A stretch of 39,253 bases of DNA from Candidatus Levyibacteriota bacterium (GCA_016204465.1 JACQKQ010000002.1:1-39253); one strand, 5' to 3'. Counted from the stretch's first letter, positions 23,220-31,384 are shown. Numbers and translations: made by a program. The notes: generated by a model from the sequence alone, not told the origin.

Positions 23220-24080
23220 ATGCAGGTTAAAACTACCATTTCCAGATTTTTTAAGAACAATCTTCGCCGAAGAGCAGAAGTAAGAAGTGGATTTGCATGG
23301 GTAATATCCTTCTTGCAGGGAAAAAGACAGCGATATATTATTGCAGTTTGCTTTTTAACCGCTTTGCTTTATTTCTCTTCTTGGTTTCGATTGGGTCAGT
23401 CCGGTTTTATTGCATCTTTTTTCTTAGGGCTTGCCACAGGCGCGCTCTTTTTTATCGCTAATTTTCAGGATATCCGCGGCAGTTTTTCAATTTCACTTTT
23501 TGTCTTGCCATTTTTCTACAGTTTTTCTTGCGGAATTTTTTACTCCTTGGTACCCGATAGAATGCTTACAAGAATTATTATGACATCGTTTTATGGGCTT
23601 GGATTGTACTCCCTTTTTTTGAGCCAAAATATCTTTACAGTTGCTTCCATTCGGACGATTGCGCTTTTGGCATCGGCTAAAACCGTATCGCTTGTGCTGA
23701 CTATTATTTCGTACTTTTTTCTCATTAACGTAACGTTTTCTTTACATACCCAACTTATTACATCGGGTGCGCTAGTTTTTGCTGCGTCGTTTTTTTTGAT
23801 ACATCACTCCTTGTGGGTTAGAACGCTTAATCCATTACCAATAGCAAACGTTCTTTGGACTACTACGTTAGCATCTGTTATGCTTGAGATCGGGCTTATT
23901 ATGTGGTTTTGGCCAAGTTCTCCCACTATTGTTGCTCTATTTTTAACCGGTATTTTTTATACGATTGTTGGTCTTACAGGCGTTTGGTTTGAGAAACGGC
24001 TCTTCCGATCGGTGCTTTGGGAATATATTTGGGTTTCCATCACAGTTTTTTTTATTTTACTCCTTTTTACCTCTTGGTAG
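23220..24080 (+). CDS. Polytopic membrane protein of unknown function
   Basis: 286 aa with a basic amphipathic N-terminus (FFKNNLRRRAEVRSG, about residues 10-24) followed by roughly eight membrane helices. Aromatic residues are abundant (WFRLGQSGF, IMWFWPSSP). No transporter motif or catalytic residue is recognisable. It is 37 nt downstream of yebC and probably in the same transcript. A lineage-specific membrane protein is the best description. Confidence 0.65.
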   Translation: MQVKTTISRFFKNNLRRRAEVRSGFAWVISFLQGKRQRYIIAVCFLTALLYFSSWFRLGQSGFIASFFLGLATGALFFIANFQDIRGSFSISLFVLPFFYSFSCGIFYSLVPDRMLTRIIMTSFYGLGLYSLFLSQNIFTVASIRTIALLASAKTVSLVLTIISYFFLINVTFSLHTQLITSGALVFAASFFLIHHSLWVRTLNPLPIANVLWTTTLASVMLEIGLIMWFWPSSPTIVALFLTGIFYTIVGLTGVWFEKRLFRSVLWEYIWVSITVFFILLLFTSW

Positions 24081-25318
24081 GAGCAAAGACAAGAGAAGGG
24101 GAGAGAGGTGTGATTATTACTCACCAGACGGTGCGGGGATATACTTTGATATAGTAACAAATGTAAGAAATATTATAGGACTTATTCGCAAAGCTAGCTG
24201 TTTGCTGCTAAATGTGGATAACTCTAATTTTCACAAGGGTTGAAGCTGAATTTTCACAGCCCTGAAGAGAATGAAGGGTAAGCTCCGTTGTTTGGTTGCT
24301 AGTCTCATTGGTTTTTAAGTCTTTAGCAAACGACCAAAAGGTAAAGTCTAATAGCCTCCATCGCGTCCTGCTCGGGAATAGTGTTGCTAATTATTGCATC
24401 TGACTGAAAAAAATACGAATAACGGTTACGCCGTAAGCAACTGTGAGTTGAGGCTGAAAAAATACGTTTAGATTGATTTGATAGTCTAAACTTAACATAA
24501 TTAGGCATTAGGCTTCTTGAAAGTGCACCGTTATAAATTCCGCCGTCCGCCAACTGGCGTAGCGGATTGAAGCTAAAATAAGTAAATTAGATTGATTTTA
24601 CGACCTAAACGAATGATTCGTCTTACTTGTGGGCGAGCGCCTTCTCCAAAACAATAAGTGGTAAAAAAATTATATGGGAATTGCGTATATATGTATGCTA
24701 CAAAAAGTCATGTGCGGCGGGTTTTACCCAAAGAGCAGACTTCTCCCACAAAATCCCATTAAGATATAAAAAACAACAAGGAAAACCCAGAGAAGTAAAA
24801 ATGATTACGTCGTACAATAATACTTTTACGACGTCGGGTGGCCAAACTCTAGGGGGAGGGGTTCTTTTATGCGGCCTTCTGCGTCAGCATTAATGAAAAA
24901 ATTTTAAATTCCTAGGAACTTCAGCTACTCTAAGGGTTTTGATACCCGATTCTTGGATAATACGGCTTGTCCCCTACTATGGGATTTTATCTGTAACCCT
25001 ACGGAAGAATTTCGTGTCACAGGATTGTACTTCGTGAACCAGCGTGATATCTTGCGTTTCTGCGTGCGACATAGCATTTCGTTTGCTGACCCATGTTTAC
25101 GAACGCAGGTTCAAATTTTCCTCTGTCATTTCGAAATAAAAACCCGGCCCAGGGTTATGTTTCTAGTCCTGCGTTGCTGATCCGCCCTCAATAATTTAAT
25201 GTTTCCTTTAACAGCAAGCGCGACAGGAGAGCTGCGGCCGCGACAGGTACAGTAAGCTGCAATCCTTGTTCTCTTGCTGAGGAAACTCGGTGCGCAGCCC
25301 GGCCTAGGTTTGTCAAGT
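24081..25318. other. 1.2-kb region without a protein gene, rich in hairpins (possible structured RNA)
   Basis: No open frame here resembles a real protein. A plus-strand promoter-like TTGATA (24146) with TATTAT (24171, spacer 19) precedes dense secondary structure: AGGG-GCTG...CAGC-CCT near 24237-24273, ACGG-TTACG-CCGT near 24422, GTTTAGA/TCTAAAC (24466-24491), and ACGTCGTA/TACGACGT (24807-24834) containing TACAAT. CTGAAAAAAATACG occurs at 24404 and nearly again at 24454. A palindrome of the TCCGCCAACTGGCG type lies near 24547. On the minus strand GAGGAAAA and CACGCAGAAAC recall pieces of RNase P RNA, but the partner strands are not found. This could hold one or two housekeeping RNAs; I cannot name them. 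Confidence 0.5.
25134..25156 (-). terminator. Probable terminator downstream of transaldolase
   Basis: Minus strand AACCC-TGGGCC-GGGTT followed by TTTATTT. It lies about 160 nt past the transaldolase stop; the intervening bases (including a GCGGCCGC-centred hairpin) show no gene. Confidence 0.5.
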
Positions 25319-26242
25319 TCACACAAGAATTGATTTCCAATCCTCTGCAAAACGGAGAATGCCTTTATCGGTAAGCGGATGGCGGATGTTAAGTTTGTCA
25401 GTCGTAAGCAGGTGGAAGAAGGCATCCTCTGTTGCTGTTGGGAGAAGATGGTGCGGGATTTCCCATTTTGGCAGATCGGATAAGGAAGCTGCGTACTGTT
25501 GGGTATCGAGTTTTTCGCGCTCTTCAGATTTAAGCGTAAACCATTCTTTATATACTGTTGCCGGTGCGGTAAGGAGTTCAACTTCTGCATTTATGCCTCG
25601 CTTTATATGCGATGTACTTCTTACTGATGCTTCAAGCATCCAAACCTTTCGGCCCTGCGGGAATGTGAAGTTAAGCTTCTGTTTCATAACCATGGATTGC
25701 TCAACCAGCTCCATACCATCAACTCCGCTATCATCGAGCCTGCCAACAAACGGCGATACAAACGGCGGCCATCCGCTGAATGAATTAATAGGACCGTAAG
25801 TTTGCTGGATAATTTCTTCATGCAGACAAATCGCAAAAATCTGTTCAAGCGAAAACACAAGCGTGTTGTTGGTTAAGATGCCGTCTTTTCGTAAAACGCT
25901 TCGTGCCTTAAAGCCTTCAATATTAGTTGGAATCTTTACGACAATTCGCTTGTCCCAGGCCGCAAAGTCTCTTCCTTGCGAAATCATCTCTTTGGCTGTT
26001 GTTATTTCGTCTGCATACACTTCAACAGAAACGGCGCCGGGAACAATTTTTAGGATTTCAAGTGCAATTTCTTTCTGAAGCGCAATAGCCTCATCCTGGG
26101 TAATCTTTTTACTCGATATTGTCTTTGCAATCAGCGTGGGATTAGTTGTTGAACCCCACAATTCTTGGCCTTTTTGCTTGGCAAGGCTTGAAATCTCGCG
26201 GTACTCGTCTGGATCGCCGCTGTCAAGAAGAAATCGCGTCAC
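25319..26242 (-). CDS. tal: Transaldolase family protein
   Basis: 307 aa from a GTG at 26242. Transaldolase moves a dihydroxyacetone unit between sugar phosphates in the non-oxidative pentose phosphate pathway. Family motifs: FLLDSGDPDEYREI, STTNPTLIAK, EVYAD, the Schiff-base Lys in IVVKIPTNIEGFKA, NNTLVFSLEQ and SPFVGRLDD. The C-terminal extension beyond the barrel (about 80 residues) is longer than in the small FSA/TalC type. The GTG is chosen because TATAAT ends 7 nt upstream and the product then begins at TRFLLDSG. The upstream TTG start would lie in the promoter. Confidence 0.9.
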   Translation of the reverse strand: MTRFLLDSGDPDEYREISSLAKQKGQELWGSTTNPTLIAKTISSKKITQDEAIALQKEIALEILKIVPGAVSVEVYADEITTAKEMISQGRDFAAWDKRIVVKIPTNIEGFKARSVLRKDGILTNNTLVFSLEQIFAICLHEEIIQQTYGPINSFSGWPPFVSPFVGRLDDSGVDGMELVEQSMVMKQKLNFTFPQGRKVWMLEASVRSTSHIKRGINAEVELLTAPATVYKEWFTLKSEEREKLDTQQYAASLSDLPKWEIPHHLLPTATEDAFFHLLTTDKLNIRHPLTDKGILRFAEDWKSILV

Positions 26243-26249
26243 GTGTTTT

Positions 26250-26278
26250 ATTATATTGCTATTAACTTTTATAATCAA
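26250..26278 (-). promoter_or_regulatory. Near-leaderless promoter of transaldolase
   Basis: Minus-strand TTGATT (26278-26273), 17-nt spacer, TATAAT (26255-26250). Predicted start one base before GTG 26242. Confidence 0.7.
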
Positions 26279-26280
26279 CA

Positions 26281-26301
26281 AGAAAGATGTATAATCTTTC
26301 T
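26281..26301. promoter_or_regulatory. Palindromic operator over the -10 box of the winged-helix gene
   Basis: AGAAAGAT-GTATA-ATCTTTCT is a perfect 8-bp inverted repeat. The gene's -10 TATAAT (26290-26295) lies inside it, and the transaldolase -35 is only 2 bp to the left. A dimeric or tandem DNA-binding protein sitting here would block the plus promoter and could affect both. Confidence 0.65.
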
Positions 26302-26321
26302 GCCTGCTGCTTTAAGAAGAT

Positions 26322-27761
26322 ATGGTAGCTCTAGAACGTCGTTTTCTACCTAGAATGCGCCTTAGGGAGCCGGTTCCCGCTTCTGCCTCTCCCGATTTAT
26401 CAAACGTCTACCATCACCCAGTATTTGATCATAATATAACATCAGGGACAGTTACGACAAAAGGTCGCCCAAGCAGAGTTTGGACTCTTGATAGCAGGCT
26501 GCTTGCAGTTTTAGAGGAAAATGTGAATCGTGTTGTTGCTGTAGGAGATCTTAAAATAAGAACTGGCCGGTTAGGTTCGCCGCGACCTCCAAAAGAAGGC
26601 ATTCATAGACTCCGTATGGCAATAGGAGATCTGGAGAACCCAAAAGTTATAGTTACAGTTCCTAGGCAAGGATACATGCTTGTTGATGAGGAGATGCCCA
26701 AACACGATATATACGTTTATCCTGGAATTAATGGTTTTCCCGGTTATGTGCACGATCCAAATCGCAGCACTGTAGAGATAGAAGGAAAAACCAATAATCT
26801 TAATCCTACGGAGAACAGATTACTTTGCTTACTTGAGAAAACACCGAATAGACTGGTTTCTGATTCCAGTATTTTAAAAAATGTATTTGGTTTAGATGGC
26901 ACAGCAGATAGATTCGATCTGGGTTTAATTAAAGTTCATATGAGTCATCTACGAGCAAAGATTAGACCTAGTCATATAAATGGTTCTTTTGGAGAAGTTA
27001 TAACAAGAATAAAGGAGAGTGGTTATCGGCTGAATGACCCAAGCCGCTTAAAAGACAAGTCTAGCTCTGCTGAACTACCGGAGTGGGTTTATGTGCATCC
27101 GGCTTGGACGCATTATCCCGAGCGAGATAGCGTTGAGGTTAAGGGAGAAAACATTTTTCTAACACCTAGAGAAAATGCGCTGCTTTACATACTTGAAGAG
27201 AGCCCAAATAGATTAGTTACAAAGAAAGTAATTGGAGAACGACTCATCGAACTTGGGTTAGATATATCTACTGATATAAAGACATATATTTATCATTTGC
27301 GTAGGAAGTTAGAACCAGGTAATGTAAAGGGTAAGCCCCAATTTCTTTTAGGCGTAAAAGGAGGGTTTGTGCTTGTTGATCCAACGAAGCCGAAAGAGGA
27401 ACCGAAGTGGTCTTTTGTACACCCGGGGTTAGACGGGTGGCCTGGATATAAGTATGATTCTAATAGCCGCATTGTTTCGGTAGAAGGCATAGAAACTTGT
27501 TTAACGCCTATGCAGAATCTTATTTTGACTAGACTTCAAGGGTTACCCGGTATAGTTATAGCGCACGATTCTTTCCTTGATGATGTACTGGATACTTTTG
27601 GTAGAAGAGATGGTGTTGGGATATTAAAGCCATATATAGCTCGATTAAACGCAATACTAAATCCAGAGCATAAATTCGGACAACCACGCTTTATTATTTC
27701 GATTCCTGGTGTTGGTTACGTGCTTCGTAGCGCTCCCAAGAGTTACCAGGCGAGATATTGA
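26322..27761 (+). CDS. Protein of four tandem OmpR/PhoB-type winged-helix domains
   Basis: 479 aa, made of four similar modules: about 45-125, 130-245, 253-356 and 362-470. Modules 2-4 open with a Tyr/Phe-x-(H/Y)PG-x-x-(G/H) segment and a short V-x-V-E/K-G hairpin. They continue with LTPxENxLLxxLE-x-x-PNRLV (scaffold and first HTH helix), a recognition-helix region such as IKVHMSHLRAKI or IKTYIYHLRRKL, and a C-terminal wing ending G-x-GYRL, GGFVL or GVGYVL. This is the trans_reg_C fold. No receiver, kinase, ATPase or membrane segment is present. Module 1 is most degenerate. It probably binds arrays of DNA half-sites or acts as a DNA-organising protein. It may control itself through the palindrome at 26281-26301. 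Confidence 0.8.
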   Translation: MVALERRFLPRMRLREPVPASASPDLSNVYHHPVFDHNITSGTVTTKGRPSRVWTLDSRLLAVLEENVNRVVAVGDLKIRTGRLGSPRPPKEGIHRLRMAIGDLENPKVIVTVPRQGYMLVDEEMPKHDIYVYPGINGFPGYVHDPNRSTVEIEGKTNNLNPTENRLLCLLEKTPNRLVSDSSILKNVFGLDGTADRFDLGLIKVHMSHLRAKIRPSHINGSFGEVITRIKESGYRLNDPSRLKDKSSSAELPEWVYVHPAWTHYPERDSVEVKGENIFLTPRENALLYILEESPNRLVTKKVIGERLIELGLDISTDIKTYIYHLRRKLEPGNVKGKPQFLLGVKGGFVLVDPTKPKEEPKWSFVHPGLDGWPGYKYDSNSRIVSVEGIETCLTPMQNLILTRLQGLPGIVIAHDSFLDDVLDTFGRRDGVGILKPYIARLNAILNPEHKFGQPRFIISIPGVGYVLRSAPKSYQARY

Positions 27762-27809
27762 CGTCGGAAAAGAAGTGTGATTAACTGATTATGCGACGAA
27801 AAAATCTTT

Positions 27810-27859
27810 TTTATCTTGCAAGGCCTCGCCTTGCGAAGCTGGAGATTACGTCGTAGAAT
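27810..27859 (+). promoter_or_regulatory. Small hairpin and leaderless promoter of the Xer recombinase
   Basis: GCAAGG-CCTCG-CCTTGC forms a hairpin whose right edge carries the -35 TTGCGA (27831-27836). TAGAAT (27854-27859) follows after 17 nt, and exactly six bases later stands ATG 27866. GATTACGTCGTA before the -10 also occurs near 24803. Confidence 0.62.
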
Positions 27860-27865
27860 ATTTAT

Positions 27866-28801
27866 ATGATCACTTCCCTGCCCGAACTTATAAACCAGTT
27901 TTTGGAATACTTAGAAATCGAGCGAAACTGCTCAAAGCTTACCATCCGTGACTACAGGCACTACCTTACTACTTTTGCCAAGTGGTATTCCCCTGCTGTT
28001 GGAAAATCAATCGAAAATTTAGACATAGCGGCTGTCAGGAAGTACCGCGTGTATTTAGCCAATCGGGCCGACGAGAAAGGGATGACTCTAAAGCGCATTA
28101 CCCAAAATTACTACGTTATTGCACTGCGCTCGTTCCTTAGATTCTTGCTCAAAAACGACTATAAAACGCTTGAGCCGTCAAAAATCGATTTGCCAAAAGC
28201 CGAAAGCCGCTCGCTTAAGTTTTTAGAGCGCGAGCAAATCGAGCGGCTTGTTACGTCGGTTGATACATCCAAAGAAGAAGGAATTAGAGATAGGGCAATT
28301 TTAGAGATGCTCTTTTCAACCGGTCTTCGTGTTTCGGAGCTTGTAAAACTAAACCACGGACAGCTTAACATTGACAGGCGCGAGTTTGGAGTTATTGGTA
28401 AAGGAGGACGGGCAAGAGTTGTTTTTATTTCCGAGCGGGCGGCTTTGTGGCTTAAGAAATATTTAAGCGAGCGAAAGGATCAGTTTAAACCCTTATTCAT
28501 TCGTTATTCAGGAGCAGTTTTGGAGGAAAACAACGGAGAGAAAATGAGGCTAACTGCCAGAAGCGTTGAGCGGATTGTGAAAAAGTATGTGCGGCGTGCT
28601 CGCCTACCGGTTGATGCAACGGTACATACACTTCGCCATTCGTTCGCTACAGATCTTCTTTCAAACGGCGCAGATTTGCGCTCGGTCCAAGAAATGCTGG
28701 GACACAAGAACATCGCCACCACGCAAATCTACACGCACATTACAAACCGCCAACTGCGTGAGGTACACAAGGCATTTCATAGCGGCAATAAAAAGAATTA
28801 A
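27866..28801 (+). CDS. Tyrosine recombinase of the Xer type
   Basis: 311 aa with an N-terminal SAM-like core-binding domain (LINQFLEYLEIERNCSKLTIRDY) and the catalytic domain. Catalytic residues: Arg in STGLRVSELVKL (about 154), Lys in the VIGKGGRAR hairpin, HTLRHSFA (about 253), the third His in LGHKNIATTQ and Tyr in TQIYTHI (about 289). The size and the close fit to XerC/XerD indicate the chromosome-dimer recombinase; many Patescibacteria carry a single Xer. An integrase of a lost element is possible but less likely without att-like repeats next to it. Confidence 0.88.
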   Translation: MITSLPELINQFLEYLEIERNCSKLTIRDYRHYLTTFAKWYSPAVGKSIENLDIAAVRKYRVYLANRADEKGMTLKRITQNYYVIALRSFLRFLLKNDYKTLEPSKIDLPKAESRSLKFLEREQIERLVTSVDTSKEEGIRDRAILEMLFSTGLRVSELVKLNHGQLNIDRREFGVIGKGGRARVVFISERAALWLKKYLSERKDQFKPLFIRYSGAVLEENNGEKMRLTARSVERIVKKYVRRARLPVDATVHTLRHSFATDLLSNGADLRSVQEMLGHKNIATTQIYTHITNRQLREVHKAFHSGNKKN

Positions 28802-28859
28802 ACCGAAGCCTGTTTTAGTAAAAGTTAGCAAGCTACAGATGGAGATTGTCAATAAGCCG

Positions 28860-29606
28860 TTATCTTGTTTCGTAGGAGAGGGTGATGGTTATTTGCACGG
28901 TGTTTTCCCCGGGGGTGATGTTGGTTTCTGTTTTCTGATCTGTTGCCGGCGCACTAAGTTCTAATCCTCGATACAGTAATGGCTCTTGGACAAAACCTTC
29001 TTGCACATCAACGATTCTTCCAAGCCGTAAACCTGCTAAGGATGCCAAGCTTTGCGCTTTTTCTTTGGCAATGTTGATAGCTTCTTTGCGTGCTTGTTCT
29101 TGAAGATTTTTTCGTTCATTATCGTCTAGTGAAAAGGAAATACCGCCAACCATATTTGCGCCGTTTTGCGTAATAAGATCAACCACGGCATTTATTTTGT
29201 CAATCGGTTTTACTTTTACATTTATTTGCTGCGTCACGGTATAGCCGCGAATGGTGTTTCGTCCTGCGTTGTAATCGTAGTCCGGGTATAAGGAGTAGTT
29301 TGTAGTCTTAATATCTTTTTCCGCAATTCCCTGCTTTTTGAGTTCATCAAGTATAGTATTGATTGCAGTATTCACCTGCGTTTGCGCATCGGCGATTCGT
29401 GACGATGTTTTTGTGACTCCGAAAGATAAATCTGCTTGGTTTGGTACGGCAGTTGCTTTGCCCTCGCCTGTTACTTTAAAAAGGTCTGTTTTTGTTGTCT
29501 GTATGCTCGTTACCGAAAACGGGATAGCTCCAAAGAGCTTTGTGTAGAGCAAGAAACCAAGGAAGATAAAAAGAATTGTGAATAAAGGTGTTTTTAACAC
29601 TCCCAT
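28860..29606 (-). CDS. SIMPL-domain (DUF541) extracytoplasmic protein
   Basis: 248 aa. An N-terminal hydrophobic segment (residues 7-30) serves as signal or anchor. The SIMPL domain follows: VTGEGKATAVPNQADLSFGV opens it, NTILDELKKQGIAEKDIKTTNYSL is the family's central motif, and the end shows KAQSLASLAGLRLG and VQITITLSYE. Members form periplasmic or surface oligomers of poorly known function. It is followed 24 nt upstream by pyrC in the same orientation, but the two are probably unrelated functionally. Confidence 0.9.
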   Translation of the reverse strand: MGVLKTPLFTILFIFLGFLLYTKLFGAIPFSVTSIQTTKTDLFKVTGEGKATAVPNQADLSFGVTKTSSRIADAQTQVNTAINTILDELKKQGIAEKDIKTTNYSLYPDYDYNAGRNTIRGYTVTQQINVKVKPIDKINAVVDLITQNGANMVGGISFSLDDNERKNLQEQARKEAINIAKEKAQSLASLAGLRLGRIVDVQEGFVQEPLLYRGLELSAPATDQKTETNITPGENTVQITITLSYETR

Positions 29607-29630
29607 GTACTATTACATTACCATAGATAA

Positions 29631-30707
29631 TTAATCAGCGCAAGGCACGGGGAAAATTATTCGGCCTGATCCCTTAGCAACAGATATACCTTTTCCATCC
29701 TCAAAGACTTTTTTACCGCGCAGTATTACTCTTCTAACCTTGCCCTTTACACGCCAGTTGGCAAATGGCGACCAGCCGCATTTGGTGTAAAGCTTGCGAT
29801 TTTCTATCGTGTATGAAATGCTTTGATCTACTTCGATATGGGTATTTGGGTCGGTTTGGCAGCCAAAAATGCGAGCAGGGTTTGTTACGCAAAGGCGGAC
29901 GATGTCATCAATGTTTAGTCGCTTTTCCCAAACTGCAGTGAGCAGCAAAGGCAATGTTGTTTCAAGACCCGTAACCCCAAAGGTGGTTTCGAGTTTTTCT
30001 TTTCTTGTATGTGGGGCGTGGTCGGATTCGACAACGTCAATTGCTTTAAGATTTTTCCAAAGAAAGTCAACGTCTTTTCTTTTCGCAAGCGGCGGTTTCA
30101 TTTTTCCAAACGGACCTAATACATTCGCGTCATGTTCGGTTAGAAATAAATGGTGCGGGGTAACACCGCAGGAGATTGGGAGTCGACTTTCCTTTTCCCG
30201 TAAAATTAGCGCCAAATCAGCCTGAGTGCTAACGTGGCAAACGTGGACGTTTTGTTTTGTTTCTTTCACAACATCCAAAACACTCCGAAGACTCTCGTTT
30301 TCTGCATGGACAAGGATTGGTAAATGCCGAACAGTTTTACCCCAGGCGCTAAAGATGCTTTTAAGTTTATTTTTGTTAATAAGGAGGTTTCCCGTTGTTT
30401 GATTAAGGTAGAGTTTTAGACCGAACACCTTATCAACGACTTTTGGAAACTCGTTGAGGTTATCCCCCATCGAGCCAAAGTAAAACCCGACATCTGCGAC
30501 AATACTGCCTTTTGCAATTGCAATTTTTTCCTTCAGTAGTTGTTCGGTAGTAATTGCTATTTTATTGTTCGGCATGTCCAAGATTGTAGTAAACCCGCCG
30601 CTTAGGGCAGCAGTTGTGCCAGAGAAAAAGTCTTCTTTGTGAGTTTGCCCCGGATCGCGAAGATGCACATGCGGGTCTATTAATCCCGGCAGTCTAAAAA
30701 GCGCCAT
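29631..30707 (-). CDS. pyrC: Dihydroorotase
   Basis: 358 aa from ATG 30707. It cyclises carbamoyl-aspartate to dihydroorotate, the third step of pyrimidine synthesis. Metal-site motifs: GLIDPHVHLRDPGQTHKEDF, where both His and the Asp ligand region are visible; LVHAENE; VCHVSTQADL; and ESDHAPHTRKEK with the catalytic Asp. The form is the class with DPHVHLR. The carbamylated-Lys position is less clear, with LKLYLNQTTG likely carrying it. The start is set by an extended -10 (TGCTAGAAT) ten bases upstream, not by the longer frame. carAB and pyrB lie 3-9 kb away. Confidence 0.92.
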   Translation of the reverse strand: MALFRLPGLIDPHVHLRDPGQTHKEDFFSGTTAALSGGFTTILDMPNNKIAITTEQLLKEKIAIAKGSIVADVGFYFGSMGDNLNEFPKVVDKVFGLKLYLNQTTGNLLINKNKLKSIFSAWGKTVRHLPILVHAENESLRSVLDVVKETKQNVHVCHVSTQADLALILREKESRLPISCGVTPHHLFLTEHDANVLGPFGKMKPPLAKRKDVDFLWKNLKAIDVVESDHAPHTRKEKLETTFGVTGLETTLPLLLTAVWEKRLNIDDIVRLCVTNPARIFGCQTDPNTHIEVDQSISYTIENRKLYTKCGWSPFANWRVKGKVRRVILRGKKVFEDGKGISVAKGSGRIIFPVPCAD

Positions 30708-30717
30708 ACTCCCTGCT

Positions 30718-30726
30718 ATTCTAGCA
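30718..30726 (-). promoter_or_regulatory. Extended -10 promoter of pyrC
   Basis: Minus-strand TGC-TAGAAT; the start of transcription is predicted about 4 nt before the ATG. No good -35 is seen, as expected for extended -10 promoters. Confidence 0.5.
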
Positions 30727-30747
30727 CATGCTATTAAAAATGCACTA

Positions 30748-30775
30748 TTGACAAAGATTATCACCATGATACTAT
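30748..30775 (+). promoter_or_regulatory. Promoter of the small membrane protein at 30789
   Basis: TTGACA (30748-30753), 16-nt spacer, TGA-TACTAT extended -10 (30770-30775). The leader is about 7 nt. Confidence 0.65.
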
Positions 30776-30788
30776 TGAACATAGACCT

Positions 30789-31136
30789 ATGATGGATGCT
30801 GCTAAAAATGCAAAGACCGTAGGGTTCCTTCTGATTATCTTCGGAGCGTTTAGCGCTTTTACAGGAATTTTTGATCTTCTAAAGTTTCAAGATGTTATCG
30901 CAACAATTTCATTTGCTATGGCAATAGGAATACTTGCAATTGGAATTGGCCTTCGAAAAACGAAGTTATCGGCAGTGTATGGGCTTGGCATCTATGCGTT
31001 AGTACGATTAGCTCTAATTATTTATAGCGCAACCGTAGAGGGCGCTGGAGTTGGAGGGGTTGGATTAATTGATTTAATAATCTTTTCAGTATTGTTCTTC
31101 TGGCTTTATTCCGCAAAAAACAAGTTTTCCAAATAG
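30789..31136 (+). CDS. Small four-helix membrane protein
   Basis: 115 aa with four hydrophobic segments (about 10-28, 35-55, 61-80, 88-108). It has no charged residues inside the helices and a short basic C-terminus. Two ATGs stand side by side at 30789 and 30792; either could be used. I do not recognise the family. The excellent promoter argues that it is a real gene. Confidence 0.6.
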   Translation: MMDAAKNAKTVGFLLIIFGAFSAFTGIFDLLKFQDVIATISFAMAIGILAIGIGLRKTKLSAVYGLGIYALVRLALIIYSATVEGAGVGGVGLIDLIIFSVLFFWLYSAKNKFSK

Positions 31137-31153
31137 TTCCTTAGGCCATATTT

Positions 31154-31246
31154 TGTTATAATCTCCTTGTGAGCTTTGTTGACCCATCAGTCATTATCAA
31201 TGAGCAGACGCCGGTGTATCCGGGGGATGCTGCTCAAAAAAATTGA
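31154..31246 (+). pseudogene. 5' remnant of a cyclase-family gene with its leaderless promoter
   Basis: An extended -10 TGT-TATAAT (31154-31162) is followed after six bases by GTG 31169. The frame encodes SFVDPSVIINEQTPVYPGD and, a few residues later, meets TGA at 31244. This matches the N-terminus of kynurenine-formamidase-like cyclases (DxSxxxNEQTPVYPGDP). The gene is thus cut after about 22 codons. The left copy of the direct repeat that flanks the toxin-antitoxin module begins only 28 bp further on. Confidence 0.6.
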
Positions 31247-31273
31247 TCAAACTTTCCACTCAGTCTCCAACTC

Positions 31274-31303
31274 GACGGCTCCCCCGCGCGGGTAGTTGCG
31301 GAA
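31274..31303. repeat. Left 30-bp direct repeat flanking higBA
   Basis: GACGGCTCCCC...TAGTTGCGGAA. It is identical to the right copy at 32050-32079 in 26 of 30 positions; the four differences cluster in the middle. The copy includes the palindrome CCCGCGCGGG. Confidence 0.75.
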
Positions 31304-31350
31304 ATTAAATAGAACGGTAATGATATAATAAACAAACAAATTTTGATCAC

Positions 31351-31380
31351 TTGACTTATATATCAAATTTGATATATAAT
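31351..31380 (+). promoter_or_regulatory. higBA promoter and palindromic operator
   Basis: TTGACT (31351-31356) is followed by a perfect 24-bp palindrome at 31356-31379, centred on TCAAATTTGA. That palindrome covers the spacer and the -10 (TATATA 31373-31378, or TATAAT 31375-31380). The ATG at 31385 is 7 nt beyond TATATA, so the transcript is leaderless or nearly so. This is the expected place for HigA autorepression. Confidence 0.8.
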
Positions 31381-31384
31381 ATCT

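Noticed and set aside
24130-24660. tmRNA (ssrA)
   Set aside because: GCAAACGAC resembles a tag start, but the frame has no short Ala-Ala ending, the GGTTTCGAC-type 5' motif is missing and no T arm with acceptor partner was found.
24627-24893. 88-codon plus-strand gene in the gap
   Set aside because: Unnatural composition, overlaps hairpins, no start signal.
25081-25130. tRNA suggested by GGTTCAAAT
   Set aside because: The flanking bases do not make a T stem and no anticodon arm or acceptor could be drawn.
24740-25150. RNase P RNA on the minus strand
   Set aside because: GAGGAAAA and CACGCAGAAAC are suggestive, but the essential ACAGAA...GCTTA strand that completes P4 is absent.
25126-25590. 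154-codon minus-strand frame overlapping transaldolase
   Set aside because: It is an out-of-frame shadow of the transaldolase C-terminus continuing into hairpin DNA.
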